A stretch of 64,000 nt of DNA, taken from contig NC_061114.1 of assembly GCF_002878395.1 (NCBI RefSeq), forward strand, positions 162,695,927 to 162,759,926, in the 5' to 3' direction. The notes under the pieces were generated by a model. The model searched no databases. It was not told the origin of the DNA and saw nothing but the letters and a program-made list of their open reading frames with translations. The translations under genes and the position numbers were made by a program. The DNA is from Capsicum annuum (lineage: Eukaryota; Streptophyta; Magnoliopsida; Solanales; Solanaceae). The first letter of the stretch is position 1. Every line of letters starts with the position of its first letter. Of this stretch, positions 44,780-57,622 are shown piece after piece.

Positions 44780-44943
44780 TGTAAGACCCTTCAAAAGTTC
44801 AATGATTTTATTTTTTACCCTCCCGCATTCGTAATCTCTATCTTTTCCTTGAACTATATTTAGGGTTGTTAAAAGGGTGATTTGAAATTTTTGGAAAGGG
44901 TTCAAGGTCATTTTGGAACTCTAAAGTAGTGAGCCTCTGCGAT
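44780..44943 (+). repeat. TE2 3' LTR, first 164 bp
   Basis: It begins TGTAAGACCCTTC after the polypurine tract and is cut by TE7. It does not overlap the part of the 5' LTR kept at 10343-11263, so the two cannot be compared inside the window. Confidence 0.7.
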
Positions 44944-47900
44944 TATCACGATCGGAGGTAGCCCCCTAGTTGTAACCTGGTGCTTTGAACCACAAGTGAT
45001 CCCAAGATAACCTATGTACTTGCATACTACTTGAGCAACTGGTTTACAATGTAAGTAAAAGCTAAATTTGCTAAGATAAAGCATATTCATGAGAAAATCT
45101 AAATAAATAAGATACTGTAATGTTTACGTCATGATAAATTGGAAGAAAGAACTTGAATTACATGAATGAATCTGACTAACTATCTATATTATACTGACTA
45201 TAGATAGCTGGGATATGCCTCCAACTATCACTAATCAATTCTTATGGATAATAAAAAATAACAAATGAACTATAATGGACCGGAGTCCCCAAAATAATAA
45301 AACTCATCACCTGCTGGCTAAATACTGAGAACTATCTGACCCTGGAGTATGGGCTACTTCTAGTACTCCATTATGAAGGAATGTAGCCACAAACGTATAT
45401 ATGTGGTCATTAATTTGGAATGTACTGAGTATATGGGATATGCACTAAATTAATGAATTATTTAAAATATATTTTTTAACTGAGGATATACGTTTTTTGT
45501 TGAAACATACATTTAAAACATGGCTATACGTGAAAACTGTAAATCAAAGTAAAGTTTTTAAATCATGAGCTGAAGATGATTCTGTAAGCTGGGCAATGTT
45601 AGAAATATGAATATTGTATGTAAATATCATGTAAAGATAGACATGTCATAAAACAGTACTGAGGATCATGTATAAATACCGAGCATGAAAAATTAATGCA
45701 AGACCAACTAAAGCGTGCACTGACATAATTTGCATAGTGAATATAGTCTTAAAAACTATCTGACTGAATAATTTGTAATCGATTACTTGGTCAAACAAAA
45801 ATGAACTAATGTAAACTAAGTACTGACTGAAACTGTGGGAGCTATAATGTAACCGACATGCCTCAATTTGAGCTAATCGGGGTCCAACCTTTAACCCTAG
45901 TTGGAAGGGTGTCAATACTTGCTACTGGTACTAACACATGGCTGTGTGGATTAACTAAACTGGTGTACCAAAGGAATAGGGTGTCACCCTCTACTGACAG
46001 GTGCCTCTAAGAAAATTTCAACCCTTTACTGGAAGGAAGACCTCTCAAAACTCACGCTAGCTATGTAGTTTTGGAACTCAAGGACTGCTACTTAAGGTGA
46101 CACCCTCTACTGGGAGGTGAGTCCCTATCCCTGGTTTCACTCCGTGCTAAATACTACTCCCAACTAAACTGACATAAAACTTAACTAATACTTACACTGA
46201 TAACTTATTTGCTCATATAAGGTATTCTAAAAAATACAGTGCATGTATAATCTGAAGTAACCATGAATATGGAAACTGATTTATTTAACATGAAATAATA
46301 TTGGTGAGTTCATTATAATAATAATGATCTTAGTATTGTGATAAAATCATGATTCTGATTGAGTTGTTACTTGAAACTCTGAAACAAAAGTAAACACATA
46401 GGTATCGGATGGTCATAACCCACCAGCACTGAATGATATACAAATAAGATAATATCCCTTAAACATTAGTAGAAAGTCATAAATTCAGAGTCCCAAAACA
46501 TAATGCATTTCAATAAACAAAAGAGGTACATGAATTTGAACATGGGGATGAATTGAACTTGGGAGGATATCATGTTCACATGGTTTAATACATAAATTTG
46601 AGAATTTAAAATATGATATTGACTAAACGTGACATAGGGGTTTGAAACTTCAAGTGTATAGGAGCATGAATCACATGGGTTAGAACTATTAGCATGGCTT
46701 AAATGTAAATTAATGAGGGAATATGAATAATTTCATAATTTCATTGAATATTACATGGTTAATTTAAATTCAAAGCATGAAATAACCTAATTTACATGGA
46801 ACACACGTTGAAATGGCTTGAATTTATATTTACGAAGGAAAGCATGGATTAATTCATATTGAATACATATATTTTCTTGAAAATAGGAGAAATTCATAGT
46901 TTAAACCAAAAAGGAATTTTTGGGCTCAATGGGTGGAAGGAACCCATTAATGAATACCCCACATACTTGATTATAGAAAACTTGGGTGAATTTCTTAGAA
47001 TTGGGCTTGAACTTGAAGAACCCTAGTTGCCTTGGAGAAGGGAGAAAACCACCACTTTGGATTTATCTAAGTGGAATTTTGATTGAATAAAGTATTTGTT
47101 TTTTTGGATTTTACAAAGCCGTAAAATATCTTAAAAGACATAGTTTTGGGGTTAAAAGAGTGAGAAGATACCAAAAACCCCTTAGGAACCGTCTAGAAAT
47201 CGCCTGGAACCCGTCACGATGAGTTTGGCCACAACTAGTAAGGTCTGGGTACGAGTCGTGTCTTGAGTTGTCACAAGGAACTTAGATTTTGACCCTTACT
47301 TTTATGGTTAAGACTCTTCCTAACAACTCGTATGATCTTCTTATAAGTCGTCATCGGGAGTCGTAACCAACGACAACTTTGATAGTGCTTTAGTAATTTT
47401 GCCATAACATTTCACCTCGATATCGAATTAAGGAAAAATTGACAACGTTGGAAAGCTAATTCTATTATATAACTGTTGTTGTGCTGTGAGATCAGAATAC
47501 TAAGTAGGCCAAAGGTTATTCTTGTTTGAATCTCACTATTGTTATATTCTTCATAAGAACTTAATCCCTTAGGGATGTTTCGACTCGTTTATAAGTTATT
47601 AGCTAATTGGGGTCTTAATATATGTTTGAGTCACTTCTAAAACTACCAAAACTCGAGGCTTGATTCTTGTATCCTTTATTGGTCAGGCCACGAGTAGTCA
47701 TAATGACTTCTAATGTCTGGATACAAGCCGTACGCTAGACTCATGACCACTGGGTTGAATTTTTTGATTATATATTGTTGTGACTATGAATCCTTCCATA
47801 CGATTCATAGACACTAAATATGGGTCATAGTGAAGAGTCGTAGTTACTTGGTTAAATATTAGGAAATTTACTGGAGTGACTAAGACTCACTCATGATGAC

Positions 47901-48085
47901 TTGTCATAAGTGGTTACGACTCATTACCTTGAGGCATAATAATAACAGTGAATCAGGCCATTAAGGGTAATCTTTTGTAGCTTCTTTCCACGACATCAGA
48001 TTAAGACAAGGCTTTAAACATCGAAAAGATAACTTCGTGGGTTATATTTTAAGAGGCTTAGAACATGAAAACAAGAGGTATTACA
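44944..48085 (-). repeat. TE7 LTR, left copy
   Basis: 3142 bp, TATCACGATC to GAGGTATTACA in plus orientation. It aligns with 50748-53815. The right third (47180-47960) has many ACGACTC and GAGTCGT words. A tract from about 45840 to 46140 holds the same short CCTCTACTGGCAGG-like repeats as the other LTRs. Confidence 0.85.
47180..47960. repeat. GAGTCGT-rich tract in TE7 LTR
   Basis: Words such as GAGTCGT, ACGACTC and GTCATGA-like variants recur on both strands at irregular spacing (for example 47252, 47370, 47850, 47925). The matching tract in the second LTR is 52970-53700. Confidence 0.6.
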
Positions 48086-50747
48086 AAATCCCCCCTTTGG
48101 GATCATTCATCCTCGAATGATACTAACTTGGCTGAAATAATAAGGAAAGGCTAAGCTGATATATGGAACAATTACAAGATAAATCATGACTTAATATGTA
48201 AATCTAAAAGTGATACATGATGCATGGTCTGAGTTGAATTCATAACATCCATGGATGAAAGTATCTTACCTCATGGAATATCCATGTTCATGAAACTTTG
48301 GATAGTAAGACTAGATAAAAAGATGAAATATCATAAGAGCTTATCTGTTTAATTCCTATCTAAATTGCTGGCTATACCTACTGAATCATATTGGAAGTTT
48401 ATACACAATTGGAGTATTTCTTCAACACTTTTTGCAAAAAGTTCTAATAACATTAGGGAGCAAGGAATTTTGGGCATGATCTGAATAAGATATCTGACTA
48501 AGGAATCACAACAAGACTACAACTCTATAACATGGAATATAGGACTATAAAACATAAGGTAGGATAGAATTACAAGGCCTTAGGAAATGCAACTGCTAAC
48601 TTTTAAGATTTCCCACTCTTCTCAAATACTCCCTCAGCTATGCTTTTCCTCTTAAATACCATGCTCATTTGATGCATCTTATAATGCTCTCATGGGTTCA
48701 TATAACTACTCTAGTCAAATTCTGAGTTGAACTACATGCTCTCACCATGTTCAAGCCTAACTCATAATCACAAGGTAAGAATCATAACATCGTAATACTA
48801 GTCTAAACCATAAACTTGATACCCTATGCGTGCTTCACATCTTTCATCTAAAGAATAATTTCTCTTGCCACTTCAACAACTAACTTCAATCATTTAATAG
48901 GAATTCACTAGAGCATAATGCACCCAACCATTTATATACCAACATGCCATTAACACTAATCATTATAGCCAGATATGAGCTTCTAGGCAGCAAGACCACC
49001 AAAGAATCATTCGTAGATTCTATAATACCTTTATCAATAAAGACTTCCATGCACTATTCCTAAGAAGAGAAACATGAAATTATTAGCTAATCATAAGATT
49101 TGTCTCAATCTTCCTTCACACTTATAGCCTTAGAGAAAACAAGCACACAATAATCCTTTCTTTACAAGAATTATTTACCCTCTCCTATCTAAATAATTGT
49201 CTATCACTACCTATTTTTACATAGGGAGAGGTAACTGGATGGTTAGAACATGATGACCTGGAGCATAAAATAACACTATGTATAACTTTAACACTTAAAT
49301 GAGGCCCAAGGAATAGAATATAAAAGCCATGAATTCATTAACAAGATCCAAACTAAGTACATATATGACATAATCTAAAGTTTCGTTGATCATTAAGAGT
49401 GTAGCATGAGTATCTAGAACTTAACATATTGTAATGCTTGGGTACATGCGTCATGAGATGCATGACCTAAGTTTGGAGTTCATAAATTCATGGAATATGG
49501 TTTGTACTACTGAGTGATCTGGAACTCCTCGTACTAGACACTGGGAGCATACATGATTCTATGGAAAGTGCACGAAGATGAGCTATGATCATAGAGCTGA
49601 TTTGTAAGGCATGAGTATATGTCGTGATGGATAAAGAACAAAAATTTTTACTAGGATAAGATTGGGTCAGGTATCTTCCTCCCCTACTACTATTCTATAA
49701 TATACTGGCATCACTACCATAATCTGAGAGCCTAACTTGGTTCTTTATTCTATTATCTCCCCCTTAGATTTAATCCATCATATGATAACTTAATACTTAC
49801 TAACTTAGAATCTTCAAGAGTATCACCATACCATGAGTTTACACCATCTAGAATTTCAATTTTTCTTTCTATTAGCTCAATCATCCAAGTTTTCAAACTT
49901 ATATTCTAACACTTATCATGGAATTCCCAAACTTGTTAACGAACTATGATAGCTTCCTTCATAGACTACTAATATCATATCTCTAAAATTGTATTTTTTC
50001 CTAAACCACAATATAACCCATAACTTAGCTGGTAAGAACATCATATAATACATAGCCTCATTCACACTTAACAACTCAAGGGAACTATCTAAGCACACAT
50101 ACTGTTAAAACTTAAAAATAATACAATCCCATATCACCTTGGGTACACCTTTAGATTATACGCACATCATCATACTTAATTTTAGATCAATAAACTTAAA
50201 TTCTTACACACACTATTTCAAGCCTACTAGTACACTTTTCAAACAACTAGTCCCATGGATAAGAAATCTACTAAATCCAGATAAACACTATCCCACTTTA
50301 ATGTTGTTAAACTTCTAGGTTCATGCTTCTAACTCTAGATCATATACTTTTATAGAATTCTGAGAAGTGATCTGAGGGCACATATGATTTTGGCTTAGTG
50401 CATGATTTTTATGAACATGGATGAAATCTTTCAAATTTTGGAAAATAAAGGAAATAATAGGAGATTGTCTAAGAAAACTCTATCAGTGGGAATTTAAGCT
50501 TGACCATTTCTGATACCTTAAGAATAAGGTAGAGTTAGGATGAATAGAGCAAGACAAAAATCTGAATAAGCTTCTTAGAGAACATCTCTAAAGAACAATA
50601 TGAGATATGAAAGAAGGATATATTTCTAAAATTCCCTGTAACCTTTCAGAGAAAAGTACAGAAGTCTCTATACCATTCACAAGATTCTACTAGACATGGC
50701 TTCATACAAACCCTAGGAAACTTGAAATCTAGGCTTTGATATTAAGT
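48086..50747 (-). other. TE7 internal region, first copy, non-coding
   Basis: The left edge has the polypurine tract (minus CAAAGGGGGGATTTT, 48086-48101), followed by an inverted pair ATCATTC/GAATGAT. No frame over 60 codons resembles any protein. 53816-55148 repeats its first half, and part of TE4 (19820-21725) is related. The last 150 bp before the primer site align with the leaders of TE1, TE4 and TE6 (CACAAGATTCTACTAGA near 50678). Confidence 0.75.
50732..50745 (-). promoter_or_regulatory. TE7 primer binding site, decayed
   Basis: The minus strand reads TTAATATCAAAGCC. Compared with TTGGTATCAAAGCC of TE3a, two G have become A. Confidence 0.7.
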
Positions 50748-53700
50748 TGGTCATGATAGAGGCTGCCCCCTAGTCGTAAAACAGTGATTAGAACCACAAG
50801 TGATCCCAAGCTAAGCCATGTACTACCATACTACTTGAGCAACTGGTTTATATTATAAATAAAAGCTAAATTTGTTGAGCGGAAGCATAGTCATGAGAAA
50901 ATATAAAAAAATAAGATACTATAATAGTTTACATCATGATAAATCATAAGAAAGAACTTGAATTACATGAATGACTCTGACTGGCCATCTATGAAGCCTC
51001 TACTGTACTGACTATAGATAGCTGGAATATGCCTCCAACTTCAACTAATCAATACGCATGGATAATCAAAATACAATACATGAACTACAATGGACTGGAG
51101 TCCCCGAAATAAGACAACTCATCACCTACTGGTTGAATGCTGAGAACTATCTGGACTTGGTGTGTGGACTACAGATTGTACCTACATTATGAAGTAATAT
51201 AGCCACAAACATCTACTGAGTATATAGGGATATGCACTCAATCATGGAAATATTTAAAACATACTTTTTAACTGAGGACATAAGTTATTTACTGAAATAT
51301 ACATTTAAAACATGGCTGTATGTGAAAACTTTAAGTCATCGTGAAGTTTTTAAATCATAAGTTGAAGATGATTCTGTAAGCTGGGAAGCATTAGAAACAT
51401 GAATGTTGTATGTAAATATCATTTAAAGATGTACATGCCATAAAGCAGTACTTAGTATCATTTATGAATATCAAGCATGAAAAATAAATGAAAGATCAAG
51501 CAATGCATGCACTGCCATGATTTGAATACTGAATAATCTATAAAACTATCTAATTAAATAACTAATAATCTGATTCCTTGGTCAAGCAAAACTGAATTGA
51601 TGTAAACTGAGTACTGATTGAAATTATGGGAGCGATCATGTAATCAATATACCCCAATTTGAGCTAATCGGGGTCAAAACATTAACCCCAGTTAGAAGGG
51701 TGTCAGTACCTTGCCACGGGTACTAACACATAGCTGTTTACTAGGGTATCACCCCTACTGGCAGGTTCCCCTAATAGAATGTCAACCCTTTACTGAAAGG
51801 AAGACCTCTCGAAACCTACATTGGCTATATAATTCTAGAACTCAGGGACTATTCCTAAAGGGCACACCCTCTACTGTAAGGTAAGTCCCCATTACTGGGT
51901 TCTCTTGATGCTAAATCCTACTCCTAACTGAACTAGCATAAAAGATAAATGATATATGCAGTGATAACTGATTTTCTCATTTAAGGTATTCTAAAGAAAG
52001 TAGTGCATGTATAATCTAAAGTAACCATGAACATGTAAACTGATGTATTTAACATGAAATAATACTATTGAGTCATTATAAAAATGATGATCTCAATATG
52101 GTGATAAAATTATGACTTTGACTAACTAGTTACTTGAAACTCTAAAACAAGAGTAAACACGTAGGTATCGGGTATTTATAACCCACCAGCACTTAATGAT
52201 ATAAAAATAAGATAATATCACTTAAAACATTAGTATAAATTCATAAATTCAGAGTCCCAAAACATAATACATTTCAATGAATGAATGAGGTACATGAATT
52301 CGAACATAGTGTTGAATTGAATTTTGGAGGATATCATGTTCTCATGGTTTAATACATAAATTTGATAATTTAATATGATGTTGACTAAACGTGACATGAG
52401 GGTTTGAAACTTCAAGTATATAAGAGCATGAGTCACATGGGTTAGAACTATTAGGATGGATTAAACGTTAATTAATGAGGCAACATGTATAAATTCATTG
52501 AATATTACACGGGTACTTGAAATTCAAAGAATGAAATAACTTGATTTACATGGAATACACATTAACATGGCTTGAATTTAGAGTTACAAAGGAAAGCATG
52601 GATTAATTCATATTGAATATGTCTATTTTCATCAAAGAAGAAGAAATTCATATTTTAAACCAAAAAGGAGATTTTTTGGCTCAATGGGTGGAAGGAAGCC
52701 ATCGATGAATACCCCACATACCTAATTATAGAAGCCTTGGGTGTGTTTCTTGTAATTGGTCTTGAACTTGAAGAACCCAAGTTGCCTTGGAGAAGAGAGA
52801 AAATGCCCTTTTGATTTTTCTAATTAGATTTATGGTTGAATGATGTATTTGGGGGATTTTTCAATTCTATTAAGCCTTAAAATAGCTTAAAAGATGTATT
52901 TTTGAGGTTAAAAGAGTGGGAAAGACAAAAGACCCCTTAGGAACCATCTAAAAATTTCCTGGAAGCCATCCCGATGAGTTTGGCCACGAATCGTTAGGTC
53001 TGGGAATGAGTCGTTCCTTGAATCATAATTTGGAACCCAGATTTTGACCCCTACTATAATGGATATTACTCCTCATGACAACTCGATGGTCTGCTTATAA
53101 GTCGTCATCATGAATCGTAACCACTAGCAGCTTTGATAGTGCTTGACTAATTTGGCCATAATTTTTCTTCTCTATGTTGAATTAAGTCAAAATTGGTTTT
53201 GTTGGGAATCTAATTGAATTATTTATCTGTTGTTGGGTTGTGAGACCAAAAATACATAGTAGACCAAAAGTTATGCTTGTTTGAATCTGACTATAGTTAT
53301 ATCCTTTGTAAAAACTTAATCGCGAAGGGATGTTTCGACTTGTCTATAAGTTAGGAGGTATTTGCGATTTTAATATATATTTGATTCACTTGTAAAACTA
53401 CCAAAACATAAGGCTTGATTCTTGTATCCTTTATTGGTCAAGATACGAGTCATCATAACAACTCATAATGTCTGGATAAGAGTCATATACTGGACTCGTA
53501 ACCACTGGGTTGAATTTTTGTATTATATATAATTGTGACAACGAATCCTTTTATATGATTCATAGACATTGATTACGGATCATAGTGAAGAGTTGTAGTT
53601 ACATGGTTAAAGCTGGGGAAATTTACTGGAGTGACTACGACTCATCATGAGTTGTTACGACTCTTTACCTTGAGTCGTAATCATGATAATGAATCAAGCC

Positions 53701-53815
53701 ATTAAGGGAAATCTTCTGTATCTTCTTACCATGATATCAAATTAAGACAAGTCTTTAAGCATTGGAAAAATAATTTTGTGGAGAGATTTAGAGTATGAAA
53801 ATTTGAGGTATTACA
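50748..53815 (-). repeat. TE7 LTR, right copy
   Basis: 3068 bp, beginning TGGTCATGATAGAGG and ending GAGGTATTACA in plus orientation. The polypurine tract follows at 53816, so this LTR serves both internal regions. Confidence 0.85.
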
Positions 53816-55148
53816 ATATCTCCCTCTTGGGATGATTCATCCCCGAATGATACTAACTTGGATGAAATACTAAGGAAAGGATAAGTTGATGTATGGAACA
53901 CTTATGAGCGGAATCATGACTTAATATTTGAATCTAAAACTGATGCATAATACATGGTCTGAGTTAAATTCATAATTTGCATGGATGCATGTATTTTACC
54001 TCATGGAATAGCCATGTTCATGAAACTTCGGATAGTAAGACTAGATGAAAAGATGAAATATCATAGGAGATTATCTATCTGATTGCTAAACTGAATTGTT
54101 GGATATACAAACTAAATCATACTAAAAGTTTATACTCTAGAGTTTTTCTTCAATACTCTCTGAAAGATGTTCTAATAACATTAAGTAGAAAGGAATTTTT
54201 GGCATGATCTAAATAAGATATCTAACTAAGGAATCACAACATGATTACAACTCTATAACTTGGAATATAGGCCTATAAAATATAAGCTAGGATATAATTA
54301 CCAGGTAATGCAACTTCTAACTTCTAAGATTACCCACACTTCTAAATACTCCCTCAACTATGATCTTCCCTTTAAATACCATGATCGTTTAATGCAACTT
54401 ATAACTCTCCCATGGGTAAATATAACTTCTCTAGCCATAGTCTGAGTTGAACTACATGTTCTCACTATGTTCAAGCCTAACTCGAAATCACAAAGAACAA
54501 CACATAACACCGTAATACTAGTCTAAACCATGAACTTGATACCCCATGCTTGTTTCATATCTTTCATTTCAAGAATAATTCCTCTTTCCACTTCAATAAG
54601 TAAATTCAATCACTTACTAGGAATTCATTCGCACACAATGCACCCATCAACTTATATGCCAACATTACATTCAAGCTTATCATATATATGAACTTCTAGG
54701 CAACAAGCCCACCAAAGTATCTTTTCTCAGATTCTCTAATACCTCTATCAATAATAACTTTCATGCACTATCCCCAGTAAGACTCACATAAAATTATCAT
54801 CTAACCATGACATGACATAAACCATAAGCTTTGCCTTAATCTTTCTTCACACTTAAAGCCTTAGAAAAAACAAGTGTACAACAATCCTTCCTCAACAAGA
54901 ATCATTTACCCTCTCCCATCTAAACAATTATCTGTCACCACTATTTTTACATAAGGAAAGGTCACTGAAAGGTTAGAACATGAGGACCTTAAGCATAAAA
55001 TAACACTACGTATAACTTTAACACTTAAATGAGACCTGGGGAATAGAATATAAAAAACATGAATTCATTAACGAAATAAAAAATGAGGACATACATGACA
55101 TAATTTAAAGTTTTGATGATCATGAAGAGTGTAGCATGAGTATCTTGA
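53816..55148 (-). other. TE7 internal region, second copy, truncated
   Basis: It aligns with 48086-49420 (for example ATGATACTAACTTGGATGAA at 53847). It ends where the TE8 LTR starts. No coding is seen. Confidence 0.82.
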
Positions 55149-57401
55149 TGTAATACCCCATATTAGTCTTAGTTCAATTAAGCTTATAGTGTATGCATAA
55201 GAGTCTTAAAACTTGAAATTTTAGCTTTGTCAGGGACTTAGCCTAATTTTTGACCTCTTAAATTTGAGGATTTTTAGACTAACCCTCCTGACCCTAATAC
55301 ATAAGTCTTTGAGTTAATTCATGTTCAGGGGTGTAAGGGACATGTCTTGTGGAAGTTTTAAATTTGTCGGATGAGGATTGAGGCATATTTGGATTTTAGT
55401 TCCCAAGCCTCACCACGATTGTGGTGCATCACGGTGGTATATTGATGAGGCCCTTGAAGCATCGTGGTGGCCCTCAAATTGGCATTCCTATTATGAATTT
55501 AAATTTTTGAGGGGTAGTCTTGTCTTTTTCTATCACTCTAATTTGTAAAAACATGAGATTTAACTTTATTTAGGGCATTCTATGCCTAAATCTCCACCTT
55601 TAATCTAAAAAACAAACTCTAATCATTCCCCCAAGTTCAACATTCCCCTTTCTTTCACTTTGAGAAAACTCAAGAATTCAAGCTTCACCATCCAAGAACT
55701 TTCAAGAAAGTTGTTCTCTTTTAAGATTTTGGTATCAAAGGTATGTGTGATGTTCATCTATGGTTTCCTTTCACCATGGAGTCCCAAAATCCCCTTTTAA
55801 ATGCTAAATTATGAGCTTTCCATTTTTTAAATGAATTATCTCCATGAATTTCTTGTTATTTTGATTTTCAGTTAAGATATTTAGGATAAATACTTAGATT
55901 GTGGTTTTTTTCATATAATCATGTTGTATCAAAATGCTTAAAAGCATCCCCATGTTAAAGACTTAATCCCGATGCATTTTATGAAATGAAAAAGAGAATG
56001 ATTTTGTAGAATGATTCCCCACTATGGTCTTACGAAGCTTTTACATGCCTTTGTTGTTATTTGCTTTCAGTGCTGGGGGTTGTGAATACCCAAAACTTAG
56101 TTGTTTACATAGTATCAGTATACTCAGAATGATTTCAGATATAATCTCAGTACATTATGAATGATTTCAGATACATCATCAGAATTATTAGCTCAGTCAG
56201 TTATCATAGGAAGTTAAACTTAGAACAGTTCAAAAATAAGTGTCAATTCAGTTGGGAGTAGGATTTAGCATCGAGTGAGTGTAGGGATGATGGTTTTCCC
56301 ATTAGTTAGGCAGAGTCATTAGTAACAGTCCATGTATTCCAAAACTATGTAGCCAGTATAGGATATGAGGAGTCATCCATCAGTATTGGCTTGACTTCCT
56401 CCCAGGGTCATCCATCAATTAAGGCTTGAGTTCTACCAGGGGTCACCTATCAATTTAGGCTTGAATTCCTAGTCCTTTAGTACACCAGTAGTAGATCCAC
56501 ATAGCTAGCATTAGTACCCTTGGCATAGTATTAATATCCTTCCTCCTAGGGTTATAGGTTAGACCTCGATTAGCTCAGATTTGGGCATGTTTGTTAGATG
56601 ATACCTCCCACAGTCTCAGTACAATATTCAGTATAGTTTTAATTTAGGTTTGCTTGACCAAATCATATAGATTCTCAGATATTCAATTATCAGATATTAG
56701 TATTTTAGTTTTAGACTATTCCAGTATCATGTTATATGCTTGGTCATGCATTCTCAGATTGTAAATCTTTCACATATATTATGCATTAGTTATCTCATGT
56801 GATTCAGTTAGTCATTATCTTATGCTACTCAGTTAGTCAGTATTTGATGCACGTAAATGTATGTATTTCAACATAACCTTATTTCTTGTACCAATATATT
56901 CAAAGTGTTGATCGCATACATTTTCTTTGCGCCATGATATATAATATCATTGGTTCGGATGCTCAGTTTCCTGACCCCGCTTAGATAGTCCATCTAGTCA
57001 ACATCAATAATAGTGGTGACTCCTCATGTTTCAAGAACCTATTATGTTATTTTAGTCTTTCCGTATTTTATTTCAGTTAGACAGTATGGAGTTAGTTGGG
57101 GCTTGTCCCATCAATTCTCTTTTCATTTAATTAGAAGCTTTCAGACATTTTAGACAGTCAAATAGTTTGTCAGTCTTATCAGTCAGATTTTTAGGATTTT
57201 TGCGTGTGCTTCAGACTTATGGATTTAGATGAATTTTTTTTAGTATTTAAACCTTCTGGCATATTCAGTTGATTTCTACACATCTTTTATTATCAATTTT
57301 TACTCAGTGCTCACAGCAGGTACTAGCTCATGGGTTAGCTTATGGTCATTGGTGATTGTAAGCACCGTGTGGTATCCAGGGTGTATTTTTGGGGCATTAC
57401 A
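55149..57401 (+). repeat. TE8 5' LTR
   Basis: 2253 bp, TGTAATACCCC to GGGGCATTACA. It matches 62407-64000 as far as the window goes. Confidence 0.9.
56370..56475 (+). repeat. 35-36-bp tandem repeat in TE8 LTR
   Basis: Three units with GTCATCCATCA or GTCACCTATCA, then a GGCTTGA block. The 3' LTR has the same array at about 63700-63800. Confidence 0.8.
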
Positions 57402-57404
57402 AAC

Positions 57405-57418
57405 TTGGTAGCAGAGCC
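57405..57418 (+). promoter_or_regulatory. TE8 primer binding site
   Basis: TTGGTAGCAGAGCC, one base off the initiator-Met consensus, three bases after the LTR. Confidence 0.9.
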
Positions 57419-57474
57419 TAATTTTTCATAGTGTCATAGGGAGTCTGAAAGCCATATTGAGTAGAGTCTTGTGT

Positions 57475-57500
57475 ATGGGTGTGAAATACGCCACACTTAT
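57475..57500 (+). promoter_or_regulatory. TE8 leader hairpin
   Basis: ATGGGTGTG, loop AAATACGC, CACACTTAT. The arms are identical to TE1 and TE2. It lies 56 nt after the primer site. Confidence 0.67.
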
Positions 57501-57622
57501 GGACAAGTGGCTAAAGATGTTTTCGAAAAAGTTTCCTTTCTTTTAGTGTGCATGTCGTGTGAAAGAGAATGATCTCTATTTAAACCCTATTTATAATGTA
57601 TTATTCCTTCTATTTAAAGAAA

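Larger units (their letters stand above)
10343..44943 (+). mobile_element. TE2: host Tekay-type element, fragmented
   Basis: This plus-strand element is the outermost layer. Its pieces appear in correct order: right part of the 5' LTR (10343-11263), primer site, gag to 12178, RNase H-integrase linker and integrase (35238-35911, continuing at 43809-44646), polypurine tract, and the first 164 bp of the 3' LTR. It is broken by TE1 in the 5' LTR, TE3 in gag, TE6 in integrase and TE7 in the 3' LTR. About 3 kb of gag end, protease, RT and RNase H is missing between TE3 and TE5. That all pieces belong to one element is inference from order, strand and matching break points. Confidence 0.72.
44944..55148 (-). 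mobile_element. TE7: non-coding LARD-like array, LTR-internal-LTR-internal
   Basis: The order, left to right, is LTR (44944-48085), internal (48086-50747), LTR (50748-53815), internal (53816-55148, cut by TE8). Polypurine tracts at the right edge of each LTR and a primer site before the second LTR give minus orientation. No gag or pol block appears in any frame, which fits a large retrotransposon derivative (LARD). The 5' leader resembles that of TE1, TE4 and TE6, so these coding relatives are the likely helpers. TE8 begins at 55149; its left flank CTTGA is TE7 sequence. Confidence 0.8.
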
